A program made the position numbers and the translations under genes. A stretch of 64,000 nucleotides of DNA from an uncultured Clostridia bacterium (GTDB lineage Bacteria; Bacillota; Clostridia; Oscillospirales; Acutalibacteraceae). The notes under the pieces are model-generated. The model had not been told where the DNA came from. It saw nothing but the letters and a program-made list of their open reading frames with translations, and ran no database searches. Shown here in pieces: positions 1-8,999 of the stretch; the stretch's first letter is position 1; each line of letters begins with the position of its first letter. The stretch covers positions 62,001 through 126,000 of the forward strand of contig CAMHQC010000002.1 in NCBI GenBank assembly GCA_946187325.1, in the 5' to 3' direction.

Positions 1-1697
1 CCGCTTTTGCTGAGAAGTTCGTTTAGCTCTGTTTTTTTATTTAAAATATTCTTAACCTTTTTTGAACATATATCCATATACTCGGGGTTGTGGGTTTTAG
101 GGTAAGGGCTTTTCTTGCGCCATACTATATCGAGCGGTAGAATATCCTCGAACGCCTTACGCACAATACCTTTTTCACGTCCGTTAAATGCCTTAATCTC
201 CCACGGCATATTGTACGCGTACTCGACGATTCTGTAGTCGCAAAACGGAACTCTCACCTCAAGCCCGCTGTACATACTGCATCTGTCCTTTCTCTCAAGC
301 AAGCACTGCATAAACCAGTAGTAATTCAGCATAAACATTTCTCTCATCCTCGCGGAAAGCTCGCTGTCTGTGCTGAGTTTATCGGTCTGATTTATGGTAT
401 CGAGGTATTTTTGCCTAACGTATTCTTCGCCCTTAGGGAGTATGTTTTCCTTTAATATACTGCTCCTGATTTCCTGCGACCGCGACCACGGAAAACAATC
501 CTCGAAAAGTATGTCACGGTTATGATACCACGGGTATCCGCCGAAAAGTTCGTCCGCGCATTCGCCCGAAAGCGCAACCGTGTAGTTGTTTTTTATCTCT
601 TTACAGAATAAAAGCAGCGACGAGTCTACGTCCACGTAACCGGGTAAATCCCTCGCCTCAACGCTCGGGTATAACGCTTCGGCAAGTTTTTTGTTATCGA
701 GTATAACTTCGTTATGAAACGTGTCGGCGTTTTCAACCATAAGCTTTATATATTCCACGTCCGAAGTCGGCTGAAACGAGCTTTTTTGAAAATATTTTTT
801 ATTATCCTCGTATTCTACCGAGTAGGTGACGGCGTTATCCATCTTTTTCCGCCTGTAAAACTCGCTCGCGGTTTTTGTAATTATACTGCTGTCGAGTCCT
901 CCCGATAAGAAAAAGCAAAGCGGAACGTCGCTTGTAAGCTGTTTTTCTATCGCGTCGGTGAGTAAGTACCGTACTTTTTCGACAGCCTGTTCCTTTGTGT
1001 CGGTAAATTCTTCGGCTTTTAGTTTAAAGTAAGTCGTCTTTGTGAGTTTACCGCCGTAGTATTCGGCGTATTGCCCGGGTAATAATTCGTTAACGTTTTT
1101 AAATACTCCCGTACCCGCGGTTCTCGCGGGGCCTAAGAAGAATATTTCGTATAAGCCCCGCTCGTCGATAACGGGCTTAACCTTACCGCTCTTTAATAGC
1201 GCCTTTATCTCCGAGCCGAACACAATTCCGTCCTTAAACTCGCTGTAAAAAAGCGGTTTAACGCCGACCTTATCTCTGCACAAAAACAGCTTCTTGTTAT
1301 ACATTTCGTAAACCGCGAAAGCGAAAATACCGTTGAGCATATTTGCGCATTTCGAGCCGTATTCGATGTACATTTTAAGTACAACCTCAGTATCGCTGTG
1401 ACCTTTGAATTCATATCCTTTTTTAATGAGCTTTTGTCGAAGCTCTTCGGTATTATAAAGCTCGCCGTTATACACTATAACGTATTTTTCCGCCTTTTTA
1501 CCGCATATCATCGGCTGTTTGCCGTTTTCTTTATCTATTACAACAAGTCTGCGGTGAATCAGCGCGACGTTGTGGTCGATAAATATTCCGTTTTCATCGG
1601 GACCTCTCCTGGATAAACTTTTCGACATATCGGACAAAAGCTTTATCTTATCCGACAAGTCCTCGTATTTGCTGAATAAACCCGCTATTCCGCACAT
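1..1697 (-). CDS. asnB: Asparagine synthetase (glutamine-hydrolysing), C-terminus cut off by window edge
   Basis: Makes asparagine from aspartate, ATP and glutamine-derived ammonia in the cytoplasm. The protein starts MCGIAGLF, so Cys2 becomes the N-terminal nucleophile of a class II glutaminase after Met removal. The C-terminal synthetase domain shows the PP-loop SGGLDSS (about nt 886-906) and a downstream SGECADELFGGYPWY segment, both typical of AsnB. About 565 codons are open to the left edge, so the last few dozen residues are missing. It starts 3 bp after the stop of the ylbJ-like gene, with an AGGAGGAAT ribosome binding site inside that gene's end, so the two are probably co-transcribed. 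Family assignment is firm. A paralogue amidating another carboxylate cannot be fully excluded. Confidence 0.95.
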   Translation of the reverse strand, partial: MCGIAGLFSKYEDLSDKIKLLSDMSKSLSRRGPDENGIFIDHNVALIHRRLVVIDKENGKQPMICGKKAEKYVIVYNGELYNTEELRQKLIKKGYEFKGHSDTEVVLKMYIEYGSKCANMLNGIFAFAVYEMYNKKLFLCRDKVGVKPLFYSEFKDGIVFGSEIKALLKSGKVKPVIDERGLYEIFFLGPARTAGTGVFKNVNELLPGQYAEYYGGKLTKTTYFKLKAEEFTDTKEQAVEKVRYLLTDAIEKQLTSDVPLCFFLSGGLDSSIITKTASEFYRRKKMDNAVTYSVEYEDNKKYFQKSSFQPTSDVEYIKLMVENADTFHNEVILDNKKLAEALYPSVEARDLPGYVDVDSSLLLFCKEIKNNYTVALSGECADELFGGYPWYHNRDILFEDCFPWSRSQEIRSSILKENILPKGEEYVRQKYLDTINQTDKLSTDSELSARMREMFMLNYYWFMQCLLERKDRCSMYSGLEVRVPFCDYRIVEYAYNMPWEIKAFNGREKGIVRKAFEDILPLDIVWRKKSPYPKTHNPEYMDICSKKVKNILNKKTELNELLSKS

Positions 1698-1700
1698 AAT

Positions 1701-2738
1701 CTATTCCTCCTGAATACTGAATATAAAACAAATCCCCGTAAGAACCAAAAGACAGCTTCCTGTAACGGAAGTGCTTAAACCTAGCGAAAAACCGCCTTTA
1801 ACGCTCGAAAATACAGGAATTGTAATATCAAATATTTTGATTAAAACGGTCGTTATAACTGAAGTGATAACGCCTTGCATAATTCTATATAAGAAATATA
1901 ATAGCTTGTTAATTTTAATATTCCCGAGCGCCTGAAATACCTGAAAATGTACGCACAATCCGCCGAAGCCTACCGCGAACGCTATCGCGGGCAGATTAGC
2001 GCCCGGGCTTAATTTATTACACGCGGTCGTAACTTCCGTAAACACCGATACGTAATCGCTGTGTATGTACTTTTCTATAACGCTCAAAAACGCCGAGAAT
2101 ACGCATACTATCGCGCACATCTCCATCGCCGAGTAAACAGCGTCGGTAACGCTCTCTATAAATATATTACCGCTGTGTTTTACAGCGTAATTATCTTCTT
2201 TAAAAGAATTATTATCTTTTTTTCGGAATATAAATTTATTCAAAATTCCCAGCAAAAATACCGAGCATATTTGAGAAATTAAAAGAATTATTCCTATTTC
2301 TATATTGTTTAAAAGCTTAATTCCCACGAATGTAATTAAAAACCCGGGACCTGCTCCAAGCGCTATGTAGGAGGCTTTTTCGGCTTCGTTTAAAGAGATT
2401 TTACCCTGCTTATATAAAGCGCCGATACTTCTCGCGCCTACCGGATATCCGCCGAAAATTCCGAGAATCACCGAAAAAAGCGTTTCTCCGCTAAGCCCGA
2501 AAAGAATATTCGCGGTTTTATTAAATATTTTACCCTTGAACCTCAGATTGCTTTTGGCGGATAAGGTCGAAATTACCATAAACGGAAAAAGCGACGGTAT
2601 AAGTATTTCTACACAAAAATAGATTCCCTTGTAAATACCGCTTGAAACCTCTTTCGAGAAGATAATCGCCGCTATGGCGAGCGCGGTTATGAGCAATAGC
2701 TTTATCTGTGAATTACCGGCTAAGCGAAATTTATACAT
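1701..2738 (-). CDS. ylbJ: Sporulation integral membrane protein YlbJ/SpoVV (dipicolinate export candidate)
   Basis: A 345-residue polytopic membrane protein with about eight hydrophobic segments and glycine-rich repeats (GIFGGYPVGARSIGALY and, later, AIAFAVGFGGLCVHFQ) typical of the nucleoside-recognition/Gate superfamily member YlbJ. In Bacillus subtilis YlbJ was renamed SpoVV and is needed to move dipicolinic acid across the outer forespore membrane. The role here is inferred from family membership. The length matches a usual 350-400 residues. It is divergent from yqfC, a second sporulation gene, with only 44 bp between start codons, and is followed by asnB after 3 bp. Spore maturation is the likely process, although no sigma-E promoter was pinned down in the short divergent gap. 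Confidence 0.85.
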   Translation of the reverse strand: MYKFRLAGNSQIKLLLITALAIAAIIFSKEVSSGIYKGIYFCVEILIPSLFPFMVISTLSAKSNLRFKGKIFNKTANILFGLSGETLFSVILGIFGGYPVGARSIGALYKQGKISLNEAEKASYIALGAGPGFLITFVGIKLLNNIEIGIILLISQICSVFLLGILNKFIFRKKDNNSFKEDNYAVKHSGNIFIESVTDAVYSAMEMCAIVCVFSAFLSVIEKYIHSDYVSVFTEVTTACNKLSPGANLPAIAFAVGFGGLCVHFQVFQALGNIKINKLLYFLYRIMQGVITSVITTVLIKIFDITIPVFSSVKGGFSLGLSTSVTGSCLLVLTGICFIFSIQEE

Positions 2739-2782
2739 TATTTCTGTTCACCGTTAATATATATGTAACAGGGTGAAAGATA

Positions 2783-3043
2783 ATGAGAAAAAAATTAAAT
2801 AAATTATCCGATAAAGTTCCCGTGGATTTTAAATACAATCTTCCTGTAATCGAGTTTACAGGTAACAAACGCGCCGTTATCGAGGGTTCTACAGGCGTGA
2901 TTCTGTACAGCGGCGATATCATAAAGCTAAATACACGAATGTCGCCGATTACTTTTAAGGGCAGGGGACTTAGCATAAACTGTATATCCTCAACCTGCGT
3001 AATCGTCGAGGGCTTTATTCTGAGCGTAGAGTTTGTAAACTAG
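2783..3043 (+). CDS. yqfC: Sporulation protein YqfC
   Basis: An 86-residue basic, beta-rich protein matching the YqfC family, recognisable from LPVIEFTGNKRAVIEGSTGV and the later ITFKGRGLSINCI segment. The family is restricted to endospore formers and is made in the mother cell under sigma-E in B. subtilis. Its biochemical role is unknown. It is followed 8 bp later by YqfD, the standard gene order. In many Firmicutes phoH follows yqfD, but here ymdB follows instead. The ATG at 2783 follows a GGGTGAAAGAT ribosome binding site. Identity is strong from sequence plus neighbour. Confidence 0.88.
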   Translation: MRKKLNKLSDKVPVDFKYNLPVIEFTGNKRAVIEGSTGVILYSGDIIKLNTRMSPITFKGRGLSINCISSTCVIVEGFILSVEFVN

Positions 3044-3051
3044 GTGATAAT

Positions 3052-4257
3052 GTGCTGATAAAATTAATACGGCTTCTCAGGGGCTATGTCTATTTTTCCG
3101 TAATCGGAACTTATCCCGAACGGTTTATAAATGTGCTTAATAAAAACGGAATAACCTACTGGAATATACTGCCGAAACGCGACAAGCTGACCGGCTATAT
3201 GCTGCTTTACGATTATAAGAATATACGTCCTTACGCTAAAGGCGCTTCGGTAAAGCTTCGGTGTATAAAAAAATCGGGATTTCCGTTTCTGGTAAAAAAG
3301 TACAGTATTAGAAAGGGCGTCGCGATAGGAGCTGCTATAGCTTTAGCGGTAATGTTTTTTCTGAGTAATTTTATTTGGGATATTAAGCTAAACGGCGGAG
3401 AAACTCTCAGCGCCGCCGGGATATACTCCGCTTTAGAGGATTGCGGACTAAAGCGCGGAGTGTTAAAATCCTCGGTCGATTTCGAAGCGGTAGAACGAAA
3501 GCTTATAATAAAGATTCCCGAAATACGCTGGATATCAATAAACGCCCTAAACGGTATCGCCGAGGTCGAGATTAAAGAGGAGATAAAAAAACCGAAGGTA
3601 AAAAAGGGAAAATACCCGTGTAATCTAACCGCTGAATCAGACGGAATAATCACAAAAACGATAGTTAACAACGGTACCTGCGAGGTTAAAAAGGGCAGCG
3701 CGGTAATGAAGAATCAGGTTCTTGTAAGCAGTGTGGTGAAGGGTACTAACGAGGCGGAGGATAAACTTAGCTTTGTTCACAGCGACGGTAAAATTTACGC
3801 CGATATTGAGTATAAAAAAGAATTTATAATTCCAAAAAAGAATAATATTATGATTCTAAATTCGAGCTATAATGAAAAAACCAACCTGAATTTCCTCTGG
3901 ACATCTTTACCGCTGAAGCTGGACTGTCCTAAGTCCGAGGTTTACGGAGAGATACCCTATGAAAAATCTCTGGTTTTTAACAGCGTCACCTTGCCGATTG
4001 GAATAAGCTCTCGTAAAATCTACGGCTTTACAGAAACCGAGAGAACTCGCGATAAATCTTTCGCGAAAAAGCTTTTGCTCAAACAATCACGTCTGAGTGA
4101 GATTTTTAATATAGGAAAGTACAATGTTAAAAACATAAGTTATTCTTTTAAAGAAATAAAAAACAGCTATAAACTAAACTCAACCTATACGGTAAATAAA
4201 AATATCGCAAGGGTAAGACGAGTTCATATAAAAAAGAGTAAAAAACATAATAGATAA
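3052..4257 (+). CDS. yqfD: Sporulation protein YqfD
   Basis: A 401-residue protein of the YqfD family: N-terminal cytoplasmic region with the VIGTYPERFINVLN segment, one transmembrane helix near residues 84-105, and a long extracytoplasmic part ending in a basic tail. In B. subtilis it belongs to the sigma-E regulon and is required for efficient sporulation. The mechanism is unknown. The start is a GTG at 3052 (GTG-CTG-ATA) preceded by TAGGTGAT, 8 bp after the yqfC stop, so the genes are translationally close. An out-of-frame ATG overlaps at 3050. Length is usual for the family. Confidence 0.88.
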   Translation: MLIKLIRLLRGYVYFSVIGTYPERFINVLNKNGITYWNILPKRDKLTGYMLLYDYKNIRPYAKGASVKLRCIKKSGFPFLVKKYSIRKGVAIGAAIALAVMFFLSNFIWDIKLNGGETLSAAGIYSALEDCGLKRGVLKSSVDFEAVERKLIIKIPEIRWISINALNGIAEVEIKEEIKKPKVKKGKYPCNLTAESDGIITKTIVNNGTCEVKKGSAVMKNQVLVSSVVKGTNEAEDKLSFVHSDGKIYADIEYKKEFIIPKKNNIMILNSSYNEKTNLNFLWTSLPLKLDCPKSEVYGEIPYEKSLVFNSVTLPIGISSRKIYGFTETERTRDKSFAKKLLLKQSRLSEIFNIGKYNVKNISYSFKEIKNSYKLNSTYTVNKNIARVRRVHIKKSKKHNR

Positions 4258-4268
4258 CGCCGAAAAGC

Positions 4269-4298
4269 TTGACCGCCGTATATCAAAAATGTTAAAAT
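4269..4298 (+). promoter_or_regulatory. Predicted sigma-A promoter for ymdB
   Basis: TTGACC (4269-4274), an 18-bp spacer and TAAAAT (4293-4298), ending about 30 bp before the ymdB start. Both boxes are one mismatch from consensus. It suggests ymdB has its own vegetative promoter besides any read-through from yqfD. Confidence 0.5.
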
Positions 4299-4328
4299 GA
4301 GGTATATTAAATATAGAAAGTTGATATT

Positions 4329-5102
4329 ATGAGAATTTTATGTATTGGCGACGTTGTGGGAAAAGCAGGCTGTGAGTTTGTACGTGAGAAACTGCCTTCT
4401 CTTAAAAAGCTAAAGGGTATAGACGCGGTTATCTGTAACGGTGAAAACTCCGCCGACGGTAACGGTATAACTCCCGCGTCCGCCGATTTTCTTTTTGACA
4501 GCGGGGTAGACGTTATAACCCTCGGCAATCACTCGTTCAGGCGTAAGGAGGTATTTTCCTATCTCGATAATACTCCTTTTATTATCCGTCCCGCTAATTT
4601 CCCCGAAGGGTTCGCCAGCGGTACGGGAGTATGTACTCTGGACTACGGAAGATACTCGCTTACCGTAATTAATCTTATGGGTACAATGTATATGGACTCG
4701 GGGCTTGATAATCCTTTTTTAAAGATTGATAAGCTTCTAAAGGATGTAGACAGCCGTATTGTTATAGTGGATTTTCACGCCGAAACTACTTCCGAAAAGC
4801 TCGCTATGGGCTATTATCTCGACGGTAAAGTATCGGCTGTGTTCGGAACTCATACCCACGTCCAGACCTCTGACGCCCATATACTCGAAAACGGCACGGG
4901 CTATATTACCGACGTAGGAATGAGCGGTCCGTTAAACTCGGTACTCGGCGTAAAACCCGAAATTTCTATCGGTAAGTTTAAGTCCTGTTTGCCCGCGAGA
5001 TTTGATTTAAAAAAAGGCGCTTGCAAGATGGAATGTGTGATTTTCGAAGTCGATGAAAAAATAGGCAAAACTATTTCCTGCGAAACTTTGAGAATTGTAT
5101 AA
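4329..5102 (+). CDS. ymdB: YmdB-type metallophosphoesterase (2',3'-cyclic-nucleotide phosphodiesterase family)
   Basis: A 257-residue protein of the TIGR00282/YmdB family. Metal-binding motifs are visible in order: MRILCIGDVVGKAG (GDxxG), ICNGENSADGNG (GEN), LGNHSF (GNH), VDFHAETTSEK (H-A-E), and FGTHTHVQT plus ITDVGMSGP. These supply the ligands of a binuclear centre. B. subtilis YmdB hydrolyses cyclic nucleotides in vitro and affects biofilm and motility decisions. That role is not shown here. Length is normal at about 260. It lies between yqfD and the FakA-like gene, each with its own predicted promoter. In many Firmicutes ymdB sits near rny or spoVS, which are not seen here. Confidence 0.9.
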   Translation: MRILCIGDVVGKAGCEFVREKLPSLKKLKGIDAVICNGENSADGNGITPASADFLFDSGVDVITLGNHSFRRKEVFSYLDNTPFIIRPANFPEGFASGTGVCTLDYGRYSLTVINLMGTMYMDSGLDNPFLKIDKLLKDVDSRIVIVDFHAETTSEKLAMGYYLDGKVSAVFGTHTHVQTSDAHILENGTGYITDVGMSGPLNSVLGVKPEISIGKFKSCLPARFDLKKGACKMECVIFEVDEKIGKTISCETLRIV

Positions 5103-5110
5103 ATTTACTC

Positions 5111-5138
5111 TTGAAAAAATTTATATTTATAGTATAAT
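5111..5138 (+). promoter_or_regulatory. Predicted sigma-A promoter for the DAK2/FakA gene
   Basis: TTGAAA (5111-5116), a 16-bp spacer and a perfect TATAAT (5133-5138), with the start codon 46 bp downstream of the -10 box. Confidence 0.7.
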
Positions 5139-5183
5139 AACTTTGTATAATTTATATCCTAAAATGGATGAGGATGTGTTTTT

Positions 5184-6830
5184 ATGAATGGAATAGACTT
5201 AAAACAGGCCGTTTTATCAGGCTCTAATAACATTTGTACTAAGAAATCTTATATTAACGACCTTAATATTTTCCCTGTTCCCGACGGAGATACGGGTACC
5301 AATATGTCGATGACTACTACCGCCGCTGTTAAGGCTCTCACTAAATGCGATTCCGACGAGGTCGGAGTTGTCGCTAAAACAATCGCTTCGGCTATGCTTC
5401 GAGGCGCGAGAGGTAACTCAGGCGTTATTCTTTCGCTTTTATTCAGAGGTTTTTCCGACGGATTAAAGGATAAAGCCGTAGCCAACGGACGTGAGATGGT
5501 CGAGGCTCTGGGACTCGGAGTAGATGCCGCTTATAAGGCTGTTATGAAGCCTACCGAGGGAACTATCCTCACCGTAGCGCGCGTAGGTTACGAGGGCGGA
5601 CTTGAAGCTTGCGAAAAGACTGAGGATGTCGCTGAGGTATGGGAAGCCGTATGTATCAGCGCCGAGGAAGCTTTAAGAAAAACTCCCGAATATCTCCCCG
5701 TACTAAAGAAAGCTGGCGTAGTTGACGCCGGCGGTATGGGACTTTACTCTATATTTGAGGGTATGCTCAAATACTTTAAGGACGGCGAAATTGTTGAGTG
5801 CGATACCGTGTCTGTTCAGGAAGAGCTCGACAACTTCTCAAGCACTGTCGCTGAATTTGACGAAGTTATTAACTTTACATATTGTACCGAGTTTATCGTA
5901 GGCCGTGACGAGAAAATCACTACCGACCCGAACGAACTGAGAATGTTCCTCGAGACTATCGGCGACTGCGTTGTTGTGGTAAACGACGACGAGATTATTA
6001 AGGTTCACGTTCATACCGATAACCCCGGTAACGCTTTACAGCGAGGTCTTACCTACGGCGAGCTTCTCACCGTTAAGGTTGAGAATATGAAAGAACAGCA
6101 CCGCCGTCGTGTTGAGGACAACGAGGCTCAGAAAGAAAGCACTAAGCTTCAGCCTGTTGAACCCACCGAGGAAATCGGCTTCGTAGCGGTTGCCGCGGGC
6201 GAAGGAATAACTAATCTCTTTAAGGATTTAGGCTGTAGCCACGTTGTATCGGGCGGTCAGTCTATGAACCCGAGCACAGACGATATCTACGAGGCTGTTA
6301 TGGCTACTCCCGCCAAGACGGTTATCGTATTCCCGAATAATAAAAACATCATTATGGCTGCCGAGCAGACTGTTCCCATGGTAGAGGACAGAGAGGTTGT
6401 AATCGTTCCGACGCGTACAATCCCCCAGGGTATGACGGCTATGTTAAGCTACGACCCCGAGCTTTCCGCTAAGAGCAATAAAGATATGATGATGGACGCC
6501 GCTAAGAATGTAGCGACAGGTCAGGTAACTTTCGCCGCGAGAAACAGCGAGTTCGGACATCATAAGATTAAAGAAGGCGAGATCATCGCTCTTGAAAACG
6601 GCAAGCTCACCATCACCGAGAAAACTCCCGTAAGAGCGGTTGTTAAGCTCGCTAAGAATATGATTAAACACGATACATCTTTCGTTACTATAATCTATGG
6701 TAACGATATTGATGAAAAAGAGGCTCAGGAAGCCTACGAAGCTATAAACGATAAGTTCGGAAACAAAGTTGACGTTTCACTCGTTAACGGCGGACAACCT
6801 GTTTATTACTTCGTACTCAGTGTAGAATAA
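5184..6830 (+). CDS. fakA: FakA-like fatty acid kinase (DhaL/DAK2 plus EDD-like domain, YloV family)
   Basis: A 548-residue protein in the YloV/FakA arrangement: an N-terminal DhaL (DAK2) ATP-binding domain, a middle region, and a C-terminal EDD/DegV-like half. FPVPDGDTGTNMSMT (about residues 30-45) supplies the Asp residues that hold Mg-ATP, and RGARGNSGVILS (about 75-86) is the second nucleotide-binding signature. With FakB carrier proteins such kinases phosphorylate exogenous fatty acids for phospholipid synthesis. No FakB is in the window. The gene often neighbours recG in Firmicutes, as here. An independent promoter precedes it and a 14-bp inverted repeat follows its stop. Confidence 0.9.
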   Translation: MNGIDLKQAVLSGSNNICTKKSYINDLNIFPVPDGDTGTNMSMTTTAAVKALTKCDSDEVGVVAKTIASAMLRGARGNSGVILSLLFRGFSDGLKDKAVANGREMVEALGLGVDAAYKAVMKPTEGTILTVARVGYEGGLEACEKTEDVAEVWEAVCISAEEALRKTPEYLPVLKKAGVVDAGGMGLYSIFEGMLKYFKDGEIVECDTVSVQEELDNFSSTVAEFDEVINFTYCTEFIVGRDEKITTDPNELRMFLETIGDCVVVVNDDEIIKVHVHTDNPGNALQRGLTYGELLTVKVENMKEQHRRRVEDNEAQKESTKLQPVEPTEEIGFVAVAAGEGITNLFKDLGCSHVVSGGQSMNPSTDDIYEAVMATPAKTVIVFPNNKNIIMAAEQTVPMVEDREVVIVPTRTIPQGMTAMLSYDPELSAKSNKDMMMDAAKNVATGQVTFAARNSEFGHHKIKEGEIIALENGKLTITEKTPVRAVVKLAKNMIKHDTSFVTIIYGNDIDEKEAQEAYEAINDKFGNKVDVSLVNGGQPVYYFVLSVE

Positions 6831-6837
6831 AAATAGG

Positions 6838-6870
6838 GGCTGGTTTTAAACTAAAGGTTTAAAACCAGCC
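6838..6870. terminator. Perfect 14-bp inverted repeat between fakA-like gene and recG
   Basis: GGCTGGTTTTAAAC (6838-6851) and GTTTAAAACCAGCC (6857-6870) pair perfectly around a 5-nt loop. It begins 7 bp after the fakA-like stop and ends 23 bp before the chosen recG start. No T-run follows on the plus strand, so it may be an mRNA-stabilising or attenuating hairpin and not a strong intrinsic terminator. Confidence 0.6.
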
Positions 6871-6893
6871 TGATGTTTAAGTATAGGTTTATT

Positions 6894-8933
6894 ATGTCAC
6901 TTTACGCTATGAAAATTGAAGAGCTTTCGGGTATAGGAAAAAAGCGCGCTGAGTTATTTAATAAGCTCGGTGTGTTTTCTGTCGGAGAGCTTTTGAATTT
7001 CTACCCGAGAACTTATGAGGATTGGTCAGAGATTACCGATATCGCCGACGTGGAGGACGGCGATACCGTATGTATAAGAGCTTCTGTCCACAGCGCGTTC
7101 CAGTCGGGGTTTACTAAAAGCGGAAAGTATATAGCTAAAACCGTTGTTACCGATGAAACAGGCGCGTGCGAGCTTATATATTTTAACAACAGGTACATTG
7201 ACCGTATGCTCGCTAACGGAAGCACTTATCGGTTTTTCGGCAAAGCCTCCAATATTTTCGGCAACGTCAGTATGATTGCGCCTACCTTTTCACCCGACAG
7301 CGCCGCTACTGAGGTTCGGCCTATCTATAATCTCACCTCGGGGCTTAACAATAATACCGTTGTAAACGCCGTTAAACAGGCGTTAAAGCTTTTGCCCGAA
7401 ACGATTAACGACCCTTTGCCCGATACTCTTAGAGAAAAATTCGGGCTTTGCGGTTTAAAGTACGCGATAGAGAACATACATTTTCCAAAGGATACGGAAA
7501 GCTTAAATACCGCCAGAAAACGCCTCGTTGTCGAGGAACTTCTCGTATTAAATCTCGGGCTTAGAAGCCTTAAATCCCATAAACGAACCGCTAATATGAA
7601 TCCTATTTCTAAGGATTATTCAGGCGAGTTCGAAAGCTTACTGCCGTTTAGCTTTACCTCAGCTCAAAAGCGCGCGGTAAAGGATTGTATCGACGATATT
7701 AAAAATCCCGAAATAACCCTAAACCGTCTTGTACAGGGCGATGTAGGCTCGGGTAAAACCGCAGTCGCGGGTTCGGTATGCTATACAATGATAAAAAACG
7801 GTATACAGGCGGCGTTTATGGCGCCCACCGAAATACTTGCCGAACAACATTATAATTCCTTTAAGAAAATATTTAAAAATACTGATATAAAAATAGCTCT
7901 GCTTACAGGCTCACTGAAACAGTCCGAAAAAAACAGCGTAAGAGAACAGCTTAAAAACGGAGATATTGATTTTATTATCGGTACTCACGCGCTTATTACC
8001 GATAAAACCGAGTTTTATAATCTCGGTATTGTTGTTACGGATGAGCAGCATCGTTTCGGCGTGGCTCAGCGCGCGAAGCTCCTCTCCAAAGGCAACAGCC
8101 CTCATCTGCTCGTAATGAGCGCGACTCCGATTCCGAGAACATTAGGACTGATTATCTTCGGTGACCTCGATATCTCTATTATCGACGAGCTTCCGCCGGG
8201 ACGTCAGGAGATAGACACCCTGCTGATAGGCTCCGACAAACGCGCAAGGGCTTTGGGCTTTATTAAAAAAGAAATCGCCCGAGGCAGACAGGCTTATATA
8301 GTTTGTCCGCTCGTCGAAGAAGGGGAGAGCGACTTAGCTTCCGCCGAGGAATACGCCGCTGAGTTAATGCTCAATTACTTCAGCGATACGCCTGTCGGAA
8401 TACTTCACGGAAAAATGAAAGCTGCCGAAAAAGAAGCTGTAATGCGTGATTTTTCCGAGAATAAAATTAAACTTCTCGTAGCGACTACGGTAATAGAAGT
8501 CGGTATCGACGTGCCTAACGCGACGATTATGATGATAGAAAACGCCGAGCGTTTCGGACTTTCCCAGCTCCATCAGCTCAGAGGACGAGTGGGCAGAGGT
8601 AGTGAAAAAAGTTGGTGTATCCTTGTATCCGACAGCACTACCGATAACTCTACCGAACGGCTTAAAACTATGTGTACAACGCGCGACGGCTTTAAAATCG
8701 CCGACGCCGACCTTAAACTCAGAGGGCCGGGAGATTTCTTCGGCTCTCGTCAGCACGGCTTGCCCGAGCTTTCTATTAGCAGTCTTGCAGATACTAAGAA
8801 TTTAAGCCTGTCGCAAAAAATCGCCGATTATGTGATTAAGGATTCACATAATCTTACCGACGACCGTTACCGCGCTCTTAAAGCCGAGATAACGAGATTG
8901 TTCAGAACTACGGGCGATTCTACCTTAAACTAA
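6894..8933 (+). CDS. recG: ATP-dependent DNA helicase RecG
   Basis: A 679-residue superfamily 2 helicase that remodels stalled forks and Holliday junctions. Order of parts: helix-hairpin-like GIGKKRAELFNKLGV at the N-terminus, wedge/OB domain, Walker A GDVGSGKT (about residue 282), DEQHRFG box (about 383), SATPIPRTL, and the motif V-VI region with IEVGIDVPNA and RGRVGRG (about 566). Length is typical (about 680). The ATG at 6894 follows a TAGGT ribosome binding site. An in-frame ATG at 6873 lies immediately behind the hairpin with no binding site and was rejected. The gene is in the common fakA-recG order. Confidence 0.95.
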   Translation: MSLYAMKIEELSGIGKKRAELFNKLGVFSVGELLNFYPRTYEDWSEITDIADVEDGDTVCIRASVHSAFQSGFTKSGKYIAKTVVTDETGACELIYFNNRYIDRMLANGSTYRFFGKASNIFGNVSMIAPTFSPDSAATEVRPIYNLTSGLNNNTVVNAVKQALKLLPETINDPLPDTLREKFGLCGLKYAIENIHFPKDTESLNTARKRLVVEELLVLNLGLRSLKSHKRTANMNPISKDYSGEFESLLPFSFTSAQKRAVKDCIDDIKNPEITLNRLVQGDVGSGKTAVAGSVCYTMIKNGIQAAFMAPTEILAEQHYNSFKKIFKNTDIKIALLTGSLKQSEKNSVREQLKNGDIDFIIGTHALITDKTEFYNLGIVVTDEQHRFGVAQRAKLLSKGNSPHLLVMSATPIPRTLGLIIFGDLDISIIDELPPGRQEIDTLLIGSDKRARALGFIKKEIARGRQAYIVCPLVEEGESDLASAEEYAAELMLNYFSDTPVGILHGKMKAAEKEAVMRDFSENKIKLLVATTVIEVGIDVPNATIMMIENAERFGLSQLHQLRGRVGRGSEKSWCILVSDSTTDNSTERLKTMCTTRDGFKIADADLKLRGPGDFFGSRQHGLPELSISSLADTKNLSLSQKIADYVIKDSHNLTDDRYRALKAEITRLFRTTGDSTLN

Positions 8934-8940
8934 AAATATA

Positions 8941-8969
8941 TTGAAATTTGATATTTTATATAGTATAAT
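8941..8969 (+). promoter_or_regulatory. Strong sigma-A promoter for dacF-like gene
   Basis: TTGAAA (8941-8946), a 17-bp spacer and TATAAT (8964-8969). The start codon is at 9000 with GGGAGG at 8987-8992, leaving a 5' leader of about 25 nt. Confidence 0.8.
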
Positions 8970-8999
8970 GTGTCTTGATAAATTATGGGAGGTTATCCT

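Noticed and set aside
1205-1616. Possible genes on both strands inside the asnB region
   Set aside because: They are antisense or out-of-frame readings within the clear asparagine synthetase frame.
8985-8999. Earlier ATG for the dacF-like gene
   Set aside because: It overlaps the GGGAGG ribosome binding site of the ATG at 9000, which directly precedes the signal peptide.
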